DNA of 64,000 bases. Source: Polynucleobacter asymbioticus QLW-P1DMWA-1 (GTDB taxonomy: Bacteria; Pseudomonadota; Gammaproteobacteria; Burkholderiales; Burkholderiaceae). The stretch lies in the NCBI RefSeq assembly GCF_000016345.1, contig NC_009379.1:1054001-1118000 (forward strand), in the 5' to 3' direction. Position 1 is the first letter of the stretch, and each line of letters starts with the position of its first letter. The position numbers and the translations under genes are program-made. A model generated the notes under the pieces. The model was not told the DNA's origin, did not search any database, and saw only the letters and a list, made by a program, of their open reading frames with translations. Of this stretch, positions 46,933 to 60,800 are shown piece by piece.

Positions 46933-48705
46933 TTAATTAAAGTTATAACTTGCACTTACCCAACCCCTAGGTTGAGTGGTTGTTCCATCCGTATTAACCG
47001 CCTGTCCTGTAGAACTATAAAGTGGGTTTTGACCAACCTTCCATGCAACCATCGCATTGATACCCCACCCTTCGTAATCCCACTTCACACCAAAACCAGC
47101 CCCCATTAAAGAGTAAGTATTGTTGGCATTAGTTTGACCCTGCCAACCTGGATATAAATTTTTATATTGCTGAACTACACCACCATCAAAGAAGGTAGAC
47201 AAAGTAAACTTTTCATAAATACGATGCCTCAGTTCAACAGTGAATAATCCACCTTGAGTGCCCCCTGATTGTGCTACCGGATATGCACGAACTCCATAAG
47301 GACCGCCAAGGTAAATTTGTTCCGCCGTATTTAAATTGACTGATGCAAATTGACCAGACACACCGGCATATAAATTCGTATTACCACTTTGATCTAGTTG
47401 CTGAGTACGATTAGCCGAGAATGCTAACTTGGCAAAATTAGATGGGGTCACAACTCCATAAGCTGTGGGAGTTGTGTCCGGAATTGCGTACAGTCCATAA
47501 CCAGATTGGCTAGTCGCCTGAATATCGAGGTGCCCTAGAACCATGGTTACAGAACCAGTATTGATGGCGCCATACCCAATGTCATCAGCTAGATTTCCGG
47601 ATAGCCCCGCAGAGAGATTATTGATGTTGTAGGCACTAATAACGCTATCAGTGATGAAATTTGTATTGTTATAGCTCTTGATATCGTAGTTAACAGATCC
47701 ATTTAGGTTAGCTCCTGGGCTTCGGATCAAAGGATATGCACCACTAACACCGGTTGTCCAGGCCGAGCCTGCACCACCGTTATAGGCATAGTTACTAACA
47801 TTCTTATAATTTAGGAAGGTACCTGCAAGACCTAAACGCAAGCCATCAGGTGAGGCTGGTGCGGAAATCGCCCCCTGAATATATTGCGAGCCTTGCGACA
47901 CGATTCCATTTAAAGAAAAAGATTCGCCAATACCAATGGGGTTATTCAGATTTAAGGCGACAATACCCTGATTCGCGCCTGTTGTTCTACTGCCATAGGT
48001 ATTGGCTTCAACACGTCCTTGCACGAGATCGGGCTGAGTTAATTGGAGGCGTAAATCTGACTCACCGTCCTTATCACCAGGTTCTAATTGGCTCAGAACG
48101 ATAACGCCGGGTGTTTCATTCAAGATGGTTACAGCTCGCTCAATCGCAGGCATGCTCAATGGAGCACCAATGGGATTGGCATAAGTAATGTAGCTTGCTG
48201 CTCGTTCTTTACTGAAGCGAGTTGGTCCTTTAGGATTTTCTACGACCACTTTTCCCAACTTTGCTTCGGTAACTAATATTTTTACAATGCCATCCGCAAT
48301 CTTTTGTGGTGGCAATATTGCCTGAACCGTGTAACCCTTACTGCGATATAAATTTTGAATGGCATCACATGCTCTTTGCAGATCATCAAAGCTAACTGGC
48401 ACCCCAACCCAAGAACGAATCGCTAACTGCACTTCAGACTCAGGAAGAATATTGACACCCTCCAGTACAAATGACTTGACCGTGAAACGCACTTCCCCTT
48501 GTTTGGGAGCGCTAGGCTGAACTGGCGCAGCTTTACTAGGCTCAGGCAAAGCCAAAGGGGATGGCAATGGTAATTGCTGCTCAAGACCCTGTTGCAGCGC
48601 TCCAGCATCGACCTGTCCGAATACTTGATACGACCAAGTACATGTCACAAGCCCTAGCAAGCCAATGACTAATTTAGATTTAGATGTGGTGATTCGTAAA
48701 GTCAA
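46933..48705 (-). CDS. Two-partner secretion outer-membrane transporter (TpsB, ShlB/FhaC/HecB family)
   Basis: This is a 590-residue Omp85-superfamily protein. A signal peptide (about residues 1-30, ending VFGQ) and a Pro/Gln-rich linker are followed by POTRA domains (about 70-145 and 150-220). A 16-strand barrel begins near residue 230 and ends with YNFN, a terminal aromatic-containing strand. The LGGPYGVRAYP motif (about 473-483) is the conserved TpsB channel-loop signature, and FFDGGVV follows. The start is a TTG with no ribosome binding site seen. The usual TpsA partner is not evident: the upstream giant gene has its own barrel. Confidence 0.88.
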   Translation of the reverse strand: MTLRITTSKSKLVIGLLGLVTCTWSYQVFGQVDAGALQQGLEQQLPLPSPLALPEPSKAAPVQPSAPKQGEVRFTVKSFVLEGVNILPESEVQLAIRSWVGVPVSFDDLQRACDAIQNLYRSKGYTVQAILPPQKIADGIVKILVTEAKLGKVVVENPKGPTRFSKERAASYITYANPIGAPLSMPAIERAVTILNETPGVIVLSQLEPGDKDGESDLRLQLTQPDLVQGRVEANTYGSRTTGANQGIVALNLNNPIGIGESFSLNGIVSQGSQYIQGAISAPASPDGLRLGLAGTFLNYKNVSNYAYNGGAGSAWTTGVSGAYPLIRSPGANLNGSVNYDIKSYNNTNFITDSVISAYNINNLSAGLSGNLADDIGYGAINTGSVTMVLGHLDIQATSQSGYGLYAIPDTTPTAYGVVTPSNFAKLAFSANRTQQLDQSGNTNLYAGVSGQFASVNLNTAEQIYLGGPYGVRAYPVAQSGGTQGGLFTVELRHRIYEKFTLSTFFDGGVVQQYKNLYPGWQGQTNANNTYSLMGAGFGVKWDYEGWGINAMVAWKVGQNPLYSSTGQAVNTDGTTTQPRGWVSASYNFN

Positions 48706-48790
48706 AACTAGCGTCGAAAAAGAGCTTTAAGTGAATTAAGCTATTGAATATATTAAGTAAATTATCGCATAAGCCTTAAAAACTACTCAT

Positions 48791-48872
48791 TGTTAGCAGC
48801 CTATAGCCCATAAGGCGCTCAATGCTAACAGCAGGTGCATTACCGTGAACTCCATTCACCTGTCAGGTGAAT
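48791..48872 (-). other. Two inverted repeats between the giant autotransporter gene and TpsB
   Basis: The 166-base gap holds a dyad TGTTAGCA/TGCTAACA (48791-48798 and 48823-48830) with an inner GCC/GGC. It also holds a near-perfect 19-base palindrome at 48854-48872 (ATTCACCTG-T-CAGGTGAAT) touching the stop codon of the giant gene. Neither is followed by a proper T run on the minus strand, so they are not convincing terminators. They may be mRNA 3' end stabilisers or a protein-binding dyad. Confidence 0.4.
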
Positions 48873-51800
48873 TAAAAGTTAATTTTTACCCGAACAGAAC
48901 CCGTCTGATTGACAAAACCCGAGGTTTTGAATTGATTATCGTAACGAACTGAGTATTCAATTCCATTCTTATCGGTACCCACAAAACCAACTCCAGCGTG
49001 ATAAAGCACTGGGGATGTTTGTAAACCGTTTGTCGCAAAAGTAGGTCCACCACCAGTAAAGACTGAGTTAATTTGGGTTTGCTTATTCATGGAATCATAA
49101 CCAGCACCACCATTAATAACAATTTTCGATTTTGGTGTTAACGCCTGATCCAATCTAAGATCTGCCGTAGTCATCAGCTCTTGATATGTTTGCTGATTAA
49201 CATTTAAATTCAAGCCAGAAGATGCCCCGGTTTCTGTATACCCATTAGCTTGCATTCCAAAATAATCAACCCGTACGGAAGGTATAAATGTTGTGCCCTC
49301 AGCAATCGGCATCTGCTTGCTAATGCCTGTTCCAGCATGCGCAGAATAGCTGTAATAATTCGATGAAGCTGCAGCACTTTGGACAAAGTTAATCGTACGA
49401 GTTCCCTTATTTTGATTGATACCCATATCCGCTTGGTAATTAACATGCAAGGTTGGGTCAAGCCTGTAGGTACCGTATAAGCCCATTTGATAATTATTTA
49501 CCACACCACTATTAGGCGCAGCAGCAGAATTGCTTGTGATGTTGGTGTTATCAATTGCCAACATAGCACCAACCCTAGAGTTTACGGAGTACTCTTTATC
49601 GACACCCAAAACGACACCTCCAGAGCTGGCTTTATATCCGGAAACTCCTGCTTGGTCATTTTGATTTGACCAACTACCGTATGGTTTCATCCAGAACTGG
49701 TCAGTTCCAATAAATTCTTCACCTCTAGCCAAGCCAAGCCCTGAATCCATACGGGATTGAACAATTTGATTTAATGCACGTTGAGTACTATAAGTCGCCT
49801 GACTAAACGCACCCGCCATCAGTGGCACTGTTTGACTAATCGCATTTGATTGCGCTTTACCACTGAGAGAATTCAACGCATTAATAGCTGGCGCCATAGT
49901 ACCTGGCGTGCCATTAGCGATAACCGTTAATGCAGTTGCAGCACCAACCGCAGATGGGTTGTTGTTAGCCAAAACGTTAGGAACATAATTAATCGTGTTG
50001 ATAGTCTGCGCTCCAACCGATAGATCTAAAGCGGTTGGATCAGTAGCATCTTGTAACACGGTGTAGGCATAAGAACTAGTGCCAGAAACATAAGTACCCG
50101 AATAAGAATTAAATCCAGATATTCCACCAGCTGCCTTGAAAATTAAGCCATATGTTTGATTTGCAGCAACTGTAGATCCTGGGTTGATGCCAAAGCTATA
50201 AGCGCCACCTGTAAACACGGCATTCCCAGTTGCAAAAAGCTTGCCATAGGCAGAGGTATTGGTAATTCCCACGCTATATTTACCTGACTGAGCATAGTTA
50301 CCAGTAATGGTTGGAGTATTGCCTGCCGCAACAATGAGGTTACCGGCGTTGGTCAGGGTACCTGTACCAGTATTAACGTTTACGTTGTTGTTTAAGGTTA
50401 AGGCGCCGGTGTTACTAATATTGACTGCGCCTACTGCAATGTCTCCGCCACTACTAAAGGTGCCTAATACATTGACGGCACTTGAAGATGAGCCAGTGAT
50501 GCTGCCGGCTACTACGGCATTAGAACCAGACAGGTTTAAGGTATTGATACCTATATTGGCGGCGCCCAATAAGGTGCCGCTGTTATCAACGGTAAAGGCA
50601 TTAGCGCTATTGAGTAAGTTAACGGAGTACGTATTACCAGCAATGGTGCCAGTGTTGTTGATGGTGCCTAGGATGGTGGAGTTGGTGGAGACACCGATAC
50701 CATCTATAGAGCCACTTATCAGACCGGCGTTATTGATCGAGCCGACAGCCCCGCCATTAATAATGGCAACGCCATATTGACTACCGGTAATTGTGCCAAC
50801 TTGTGAGCCACTTAAGCTTTGGTTGTTAATGGAGTCAACGTAAGAACTGCTACCAACCAAAATAGCGTTAGTTCCTGCAATTAATCCTGTGTTGGTGATA
50901 CCACCCAATAGAGTGCTGTGGTTAGCCACTACAACAGCACCAAGTGCTCCGCTTATTAATCCAGTATTAGCAATGCCGCCTGTCACAGTGCCATTTGTTA
51001 CAGAAATCGCATTACTAGCTCCAATTAATGAGCCTGTATTGATGACGCCGCCCGCAACTGTTCCGCCAGCTATTTGAACGCTAGTAACGCCCAGGATGGA
51101 GCCAGCATTGCTGATGCCGATCGTACCTGCAATCAAACCAGTGCTAGTAATACCGTTGATAATCTTGCTGCCAGCGCTCACTTGTATTGCAGTAGCGCCA
51201 AAAATAGAGCCGGTGTTAGCAATTGAGTCGACAACTGACGCATTTTTCAGGGCAACTCCGAGCAAGCCGCCAGCGATGGTGCCGCTATTAGTTACGCCGC
51301 CAACAACAGTAGAGTTTGTTGAGACCAACAAACCCGTGCGATTACCTGAGATCGTGCCTATATTGGTTATGCCGCCAATGACAGCCGAGGCCCCCATAAC
51401 CGCAATACCCGCAATACTATTCCCCTGAATCAAACCGGCGTTAGTAATGCCATTGGTTACAGTTCCGGCGGTGTTCAGATATATACCATAATTTCCACCG
51501 CTTAATGTTGCGCCAGCATTATTAACAATAGCGCCTCCAAGGGTGCTTGGATCGCCTATATAAATTGCCGCTCCAGTTACGCCTATCAAAGTTCCATTAT
51601 TTACAATCGACCCATTGATAGAGCTGTCTGAGCTGACATAAATGCCATTTGTTCTACCAACAACCAGAACGCCGGAATCTATGACTGCACCATTCTCATA
51701 GCTACTAAAGCCAGATAAAGTGCCACTGTTCGTATTCGCACTAAAGGTTTGAAGACCGGCACCTCTAGTGCTACCAACAATTAAATCAAGCTCATTATTT

Positions 51801-54800
51801 CCAACTTCAGTTACAGAGTAAGCAGTGCTCATTCCGCCTGAATAATAAGTGGATGAATAATTAGTAAACCCACTAATCACCCCACCAGTAAAGAGGATTG
51901 ACCCGTAAGTCTGGTTAGCCGTAAGGTTGGCGCCTGGGTTGATTCCAAAGCTGTAACTTAAACCTGTAAAAATAGCATCACCAGTAACAAATAGCCTGCC
52001 ATAAGTGCTGGTGTTGCTAATACCAACGCTGTAATTTCCAGATTGGCTGTAATTTCCTGTAATAGTTGGAGCTGCGCCAGTCAGAACATTCAAATGACCA
52101 GCATTACTTAGCGTGCCAACCCCGCCTATTCCGTTGTAAGCCGTAACATTGTTATTCAATGTCATAGCACCACTATTGCTGATATTAATTGCACCAACAT
52201 TCATAATGCCTGCGGTGCTAAATGTCCCAGTTACATTTACTGTACTGTTGGTGCCACCCGTAATACCGCCAATCACTACAGGATTAGCACCAATGAGGTT
52301 CAGACTATTTTGGCCCAAATACACAGAACCAAGCAAGGTGCCGCTATTCGATACCGCAAAGATATTGTGATTTACAAATGAAAGGGAGTGAGCGCTACCA
52401 GAAATTACACCGGTATTGGTAATATCGCCGAGTAAGGTAGCGTGAACTCCCGCATAAATACCAGTATTTCCGCCAATAATTGAGCCACTGTTAAATAAGC
52501 CGTTACTTAAGGTTCCATAACTAAGCAAATCTATACCGTTATTACCACCGGTAATAGTGCCGCTGTTAACTAATTGGCCTAGATTTGCGTGATTTGCAAT
52601 TGTCAGACCCTTTAGGTCGCCGCTTATTAAACCTGTATTAGTTAAGGCATTTACACGAGCACCAGATGAAATCAGAACGCCAACCTGGGCTCCGATAATG
52701 CTACCAGTCTGAGAACCATTATTTTGGTTATAGATTGAATCTATATAACCGTTATTTGTCACTAAAATTCCCGAGCTACTTGCACCAGAAATTAAACCGC
52801 TATTAATAATTCCACCAATGACGGACCCGCCAGCAATTTGAATGGCAGCTGTACCCAATATCGTACCTGCATTGGTAATGCCTACGGTTCCAGCAATTAA
52901 ACCAGCATTGGTAATGCCATTGGTAATTTGACTGCTTGCATCAATCTGAATTGCAGTAGCGCCAAGAATTGAGCCAGCATTGTTAATTGAGCCTACAGCC
53001 CCACCATTTTGAATACTGATGGCATATTGACCACCAGCTATAGTTCCAACTTGTGAACCACTTAAGCTTTGGTTGTTAATGAAATCTATATGGGAATTAC
53101 TTCCAGCTAATATTCCGATAGATGACGAACCGCTAATTAAACCAGAGTTGTTAATTCCGCCGGTGATACTACTATTACCAATCACTTGAATTGCAGTTAC
53201 GCCCGCTGTAATAGTGCCTGCATTATCTATGCCACCAGAAAGTGTAGAGAATGAGGCCACATTAATTCCAAGCCCGCTGCCGGAAATAACACCGTCATTT
53301 GTAACGCCAGCGATTTGAGATCCATAATAAGCGCTTATTCCCGTAGCTCCTCCAGTAATCACGCCAGAGTTGGAGATACCGCCCAATATGGTGGATTGGA
53401 AAGCATTAATGCCAGTAAATCCAACTCCAGAAATCTGCCCGCTATTGGAAATATTTCCAGAGATAGTCGAATTACCTGCTAATCGAATTCCATATGAATT
53501 TCCGATAACGCTTCCAGAATTCGAGATGGAGCCTACTACTGCGCCACTTTGGATAGAAATACCAATTTGACCGCCAGCAATGGCGCCTACTTGAGATCCA
53601 CTAATGCTTTGGTTGTTGATGGAATCAAGATGACTATTTGATCCTACTAAAATACCAGCAACCGTATTACCCAAAATACTTCCCGCATTGGTAATACCAC
53701 TCGTTACTACTCCACCGCTTTGGATGGCAATACCATATTGACCACCAGCGATGGTGCTACCTGCTAAGTTTTGGATGCCACCACCATAAAGACCACCTAA
53801 GGTGCCACCCAGTGTGCTGTTATTACCAATCAAGATTCCGGCAATTGATGTGCCTACTAAGGTACCGCTATTGGTAATACCACCATCAATTGAGCCACCG
53901 GAGTTAATGTAAATACCGTAGGAGTTACCACCTACGCTCACACCGGAGTTAATCAGGACACCATTGTGGTAACTAGTAAAGCCAGGCTCAATCATGCCGG
54001 CATAGGTAGAGGTATCAAAGATACGTTGACCATAGCCGGTAGTAGTGCCATAAATTAAATCCAGTTCATTACTTCCAATTTTCGCAATTTCAAATGGGTT
54101 GGTATATCCACTGAATGAATAATTTCCACTAAAGCCTGTAAAGCCGGTAATGTTTCCAGTGGTATCTAAGATCGAACCATAAGTGCCGGTAGTTACTACC
54201 GATCCTGGGGCAATGCCAAAGCTATAGCCTGAAGTAAAGCTGGCATCACCGATGATGTGCAGCTGACCATAGTTAGTTGGACTGGTAATACCGACACTGT
54301 AGTTACCTGACTGAGCATAGTTACCGGTAATGGTTGGAGTATTACCAGCAGCAACAATGAGGTTACCGGCGTTGGTCAGGGTACCCGTATTGACATTGAC
54401 GTTGTTATTTAAGGTTAAGGCGCCGGTGTTACTAATATTGACTGCGCCTACTGCAATATCTCCGCCACTACTAAAGTTACCTAATACATTGACGGCACTT
54501 GAAGATGAGCCAGTGATGTTGCCGGCTACTACGGCATTAGAACCAGACAGGTTTAAGGTATTGATACCTATATTGGCTGCGCCTATTAAGGTGCCAGAGT
54601 TATTTACCACCAATCCACTTGCTGTATTTTGCAAGTTCAATGAGTACGTATTACCAGCAATGGTGCCAGTGTTGTTGATGGTGCCTAGGATAGTGGAGTT
54701 GGAGGAGAGTCTGATGCCGGTGCCAACGCCAGAGATGGTAGCGCCAGCATTGTTCAGGATATTGCCAGCTAGGGTGCCGTAGTAGGCTACTGCGATACCA

Positions 54801-57800
54801 GCAAGTGATCCACTGATTAGGCCATCATTAATGATGCTTCCAGTAATGGTGCTGTGAGTACTTAAACCAATACCTACTTGTTGGCTACTGCTAATAGTTC
54901 CACCAGCAGCATTGATTAAGTCTCCAGACAGTACGCTGTAGTTACCAATGCCAATACCCGAAGAAATAACACCGCTAATTAATCCAGTATTAGTAATGCC
55001 GCCAACAATCGTACTATTTTTACCCAAGCCTAAGCCAGAGTAAGTGGCGCCGATGATTGAGCCTGTATTGGTGAGGCCACCCAAAACAGTGCCGTAACTA
55101 TAGATATTGAGCGCTTCATTGCCACGAATGAGTCCGCCAGCATTGTTAATACCATTGGTGACTAGGCCATTACTAATAAAGATACCTTGGTTTGCACCAA
55201 TGATGGAGCCCGTATTAAGAATGCCGCCTAGGATGGTTCCGCCATTATTTTGGATAGCAGTATTACCTAAGATTGTGCCGGCATTATTAATACCAACTGC
55301 GCCTGCAATCAGACCGGTGTTGATGATGCCGTTGGAGATAGAGCCAGCTGAAGCAATATTAATAACTGTAGAGATTCCAACTAGAGAACTTTGGATCGTG
55401 CCAGCATTGTTCAGTACGCCAACAATTCCTCCGTTTTGAATGCTGATGGCATATTGGCCACCAGAGATTGTGCCTACTTGTGACCCACTTAGGCTTTGGT
55501 TGTTAATGGAGTCTACATAGGAACTATCGCCGACAAATATAGCTGCATTAGAATTGCTGGAGATCAAGCCAGTATTAGCAATACCGCCAAGTACCGTACT
55601 ACCAGACGGATTACTCAGGCTGGGGCCAATATAGATAGCAGTTGCGCCACCATGAATTAGGCCAGAATTACTTATGCCATCAGTAATTAAGGCTGCGCCC
55701 GGAGCAAAGATTCCCAATGAACTACCGTTGATGGTCCCTGCGTTGGTGAGGCCACCAAATATAGTTCCGCCATTAAATATATCAATGCCTATGCCACTAA
55801 AATCAGAAACAATGGCACCTGTATTTAACAGGCCACCATTAATGGTGGATGCAGAACTGACCAATATTCCAGCCCAACCCCGACCATAGATTAATCCTGA
55901 GTTTGATATACCGCCCGACACTAATACGCCATCACTTAACCTAATGCCTCCAGCATCAGCTACGATAGTACCCACATTATTAATTGACCCTACAACCCCA
56001 CCACTTTGAATAGCAATACCGTATTGACCACCAGCGATGGTTCCAACTTGAGATCCACTTAAGCTTTGATTATTGATGAAATCGATGTAAGAGTTAGTAC
56101 CTACAAAGATGCCGACCTTGGTTGCGCCTGAAATCAAGCCAGAATTAGTTAAGCCCCCAGCAATAGATGAGCTACTCAGGAAGACTCCTTGTGAACGACC
56201 TTTTATTGCACCACTGTTTTGTATTCCACCTGATAAAGTAGAGTTACTCTTTAAGATAATCCCTGTACCACCACCGGATATTGTTCCGCTATTTAATACT
56301 CCGCCTGATAAAACTGAGAGGTCCCGAAGAGAAATCCCTGTATACCCAAGAATATTCCCATTATTTTTTATTCCATCAGCAATTGAAGAGTTACCAAGAT
56401 AAATTCCGGCACCAGATGTACCACCAGAGATCACCCCATCGTTTGTGATGCCGCCACCCAGAGAGCTACCATTTTGAAGAACAATAGCATCAGCAACTCC
56501 ACCACCGCTAATAGTGCCACTGTTGATAATGCCACCAGCGATAATTGAAGTGCTTGAAACTATGATGCCAGTCTTACTCCGACCACCACTGATAGAGCCG
56601 CTGTTGGTAATGCTACCTGCGATGATGGAGTGATTGACAACTGCGATACCAGCACTACCACCACTGATAGTGCCACTGTTGGTAATCCCACTCGTTACTA
56701 CTCCACCACTTTGGATGGCAATACCGTATTGACCACCAGCGATGGTTCCAACTTGAGAACCACTTAAGCTTTGGTTGTTGATAGAGTCAATGACAGAGGC
56801 ATACCCACCAACGAGGATTCCGGCATAAGTAGCGCCATTGATTAAACCGGAGTTAGTAAGGCCGCCAGCAATTTGACTCTCAAAGCCAACCTTAATTGCA
56901 GTTTGCCCACCATAAATTGTGCCGGTATTAGTAAGGCCGTCACCAATGGTAGAGAAGTCATTTAACTTCAATCCAATTTGATTCATACCTGCAATTAAGC
57001 CTGTATTGGTTATACCTCCAGCTACCTGACCATTCTCATATAACGAGATGCCATTACTTGCACCAATAATGGAGCCTGTGTTAACAACACTATTGGCAAT
57101 GAAGCTATTGTGAGTAATTGCAATTGCATCGGTATTGCCATAGATGGTGCCAGTATTGGTAAGACCGCCTAATAAAGTGGCGCCTTTTAAATAGATACCG
57201 GTACTACCAATGCCAGTAATTAATCCAGTGTTAGTAATGCCGCCAGCTACGGTGCTATAAGTGAGTGAGATACCATTACTAGCGCCAATCAATGAGCCCG
57301 TGTTCAGTAAGCCGCCCAGAATAGTTCCACTATTATTTCGGATTGCGGTATTACCCAAAATACTTCCCGCATTGGTAATACCACTCGTTACTACTCCACC
57401 ACTTTGGATGGCAATACCGTATTGACCACCAACGATGGTGCTACCTGCTAAGTTTTGGATGCCACCACCATAAAGACCACCTAAGGTGCCACCCAGTGTG
57501 CTGTTATTACCAATCAAGATTCCGGCAATTGATGTGCCTACTAAGGTACCGCTATTGGTAATACCACCATCAATTGAGCCACCGGAGTTAATGTAAATAC
57601 CGTAGGAGTTACCACCTACGCTCACACCGGAGTTAATGAGGACACCATTGTGGTAACTAGTAAAGCCAGGCTCAATCATGCCGGCATAGGTAGAGGTATC
57701 AAAGATACGTTGACCATAGCCGGTGCTCGTACCGATCAGAAGATCCAGTTCATTCCAGGCGATGTTCTCAGTAACGGAGTACTCCGTAGTCAGACCACTG

Positions 57801-60800
57801 TAATGGAAGGTATTGCTATAAGGCGTAAAGGCACTAATGGTGCCAGTAGTATCTAAGATTGCGTTGTAAGCAGTACCAGTAACGTTAGATCCTGGTGCAA
57901 TCTTAAAGGTCGCGTTGGGGGTAAAACTAGCATCACCAGTGATATGTAATTTGCCGTAAGTACCTGCAATATCGTTAATACCGACACTGTAGTTACCTGA
58001 CTGAGCATAGTTACCAGTAATGGTTGGAGTATTGCCTGCTGTAACAATGAGGTTACCGGCGTTGGTCAGGGTACCCGTATTGACATTGACGTTGTTATTT
58101 AAGGTTAAGGCGCCGGTGTTACTAATATTGACTGCGCCTACTGCAATATCTCCGCCACTACTAAAGTTACCTAATACATTGACGGCACTTGAAGATGAGC
58201 CAGTGATGTTGCCGGCTACTACGGCATTAGAACCAGACAGGTTTAAGGTATTGATACCTATATTGGCTGCGCCTATTAAGGTACCAGAGTTATTTACCGC
58301 TAATCCACTTGCTGTATTTTGCAAGTTCAATGAGTACGTATTACCAGCAATGGTGCCAGTGTTGTTGATGGTGCCTAGGATAGTGGAGTTGGAGGAGAGT
58401 CTGATGCCGGTGCCAACGCCAGAGATGGTAGCGCCAGCATTGTTCAGGATATTGCCAGCTAGGGTGCTGCCATTACCAATGATGATGCCAGTCTGTAGAT
58501 CACCAGTACCGCCAGCGATCAGGCCACTGTTGGTGATATTACCAATCATGGTGGAGGCTTCGTAAATACTAATACCAGAGCCAGCGCCGATGATCGTACT
58601 GCCGGCATTGTTCACTATATTGCCATTAATAAGCGAATGATTGTAGGCTTGGATACCGTGACCAGTACCACCTGTGCCACCTGATATCAAGCCACTATTG
58701 GTGATGTTACCCATCAAGCTGCTGTATGTACTAACTTTCACCCCATTGGTACCCCTAATCACACCGGCAATACTGTTGATTACGTCGCCTGCGATGGTAG
58801 AGTTATTAGTAACTGTAATAGCCGTATTGGCGCCAATGATGGAGCCCGCGTTATTGATGCCACCATAGAGAGTGCTATTAGTGCTAATGGAAATGGCAGA
58901 AGCGGCCATGATGGTGCCGGTGTTAGTGAGGCCGCCCATTAAGGTGCCATAGCTTCTTGCAGCAATACCAGCATTAGAGCCAGAAATTAATCCAGCATTA
59001 GTAATGCCGTCTGGAATATTGCCATTATATGAAGCAAGGATGCCGTACTCTCCACCAGAAATAGCTCCCGTTAGATCATTAATAATGCCACCGTGAATAT
59101 ACGCCCTTGATAGAGAAGCTATGCCAGCGATAGATCCTGTAATTAATCCGCTGTTCCTAATGCCTGCATTCATTACAGAATCAGTGGCTGCGAATATTCC
59201 GTATTGACCGCCTAAAATCGTGCCGCCGTTAGCATTAAAAATGACTCGATCAATGCTAGAGTTACCACCAAGCCCTAGTCCGGCTATTGATCCAGAGATC
59301 AATCCAGCATTAGTAATGCCGTTCATATGCGATGCGCCGTCTACATATACGCCATAACTATCACCAGCTAAGGTGCCCTCTGATGAGTTGGCGAGCAGAC
59401 TTAACTGATAGGAATTAGAAAGATGTAAAGCGGCATATCCTCCATAGATAAGGCCGCTATTACTAATAGAAATATCGGTACCACGGGCTGCAAATTTAAT
59501 GCCTGTAACGCCCCCTGAAATGGTGCCACCTACGCTATTAACAATATCCCCTAATAAATGGATTGGGTTGTCTAGCGTAATACCTACATTAGCTCCCGAA
59601 ATCAGCCCGCTATTAGTAATGCCATTAACAATAGTGCCACCATCACCCACATAAATGGCTGTAGCACCCAAAATTGATCCGGCATTCAATATTGATCCGA
59701 GAGTTGCATTACCTTGGACGGCAATACCGTATTGACCACCAGCGATGGTGCCTACAGTAGAACCAGTATTTTGGTTGTTGATGGCGTCAAGGCTTGAATT
59801 AGAACTTATGAGTATTCCGGAGTATGAAGTTCCTGAGATTAATCCAGAGTTAGTGATGCCACCAGCTACAGTTCCTGCACCGTAGAGAGCAATGCCTCTA
59901 GAGGTCCCAATGATATTTCCAAGATTGTTAATCCCTTGCGTTAGAACTCCGTGGTATGCCACATCAATACCATTGCCACCTTGAATTACTCCAGAAGATT
60001 GATTGACTATACCGCCCGATGCTAGCGCATTACTGCCAATATAGATTCCGCTATTTGGTGCCGATCCATTGCTAACTAGGCTTCCGCTATTGGTAATACC
60101 ATTAACAATCCTTGCATCCGCCCCACTCACTCCAATCGCAAATTGCTGAGCAATAACAGCTCCTGTATTGGTGATGCCTCCTAATAAAGAAGTATTGTGA
60201 ATGTTAATTGCTGAGATAGCATTTATTAAATTAGCATTAGTGATTCCGCCGGTGACTGTGCTTTGGTTCAGATAAATACCTGCGCTAGTGCCTAAAATGG
60301 AACCGGTATTTACTATTCCGCCTATTACAGTGCCGCCATTGATTGCAATTGCAGTTACCCCAGCAATAGTGCCTGCATTATTAATGCCTACGGTTCCAGC
60401 AATTAAACCGGTATTGGTAATGCCATTGGTGATTTGACTACTTGCATCAATCTGAATTGCAGTAGCACCCAAAATACTTCCCGCATTCAAAATGGAACCA
60501 ATTGTTCCGCCACTTTGGACAGCAATACCATATTGACCACCAGCGATAGTTCCAACTTGGGACCCGCTTAGGCTTTGGTTATTAATAGTGTCAATGTAAG
60601 CACCATCAAAGCTCAAGATGCCAGCATTAGATGACCCCTGAATATTGCCTGTATTGGTAATGCCACCAACAATAGATGAATTGTTATAAGCAATAATGCC
60701 AACTGAATTTCCAGAAATAATCCCATCATTATTAATACCGCCGACAATAGTAGAGCCAAACCCAGCATATATACCTGCGGCTTCAGACATGCCACTACCA

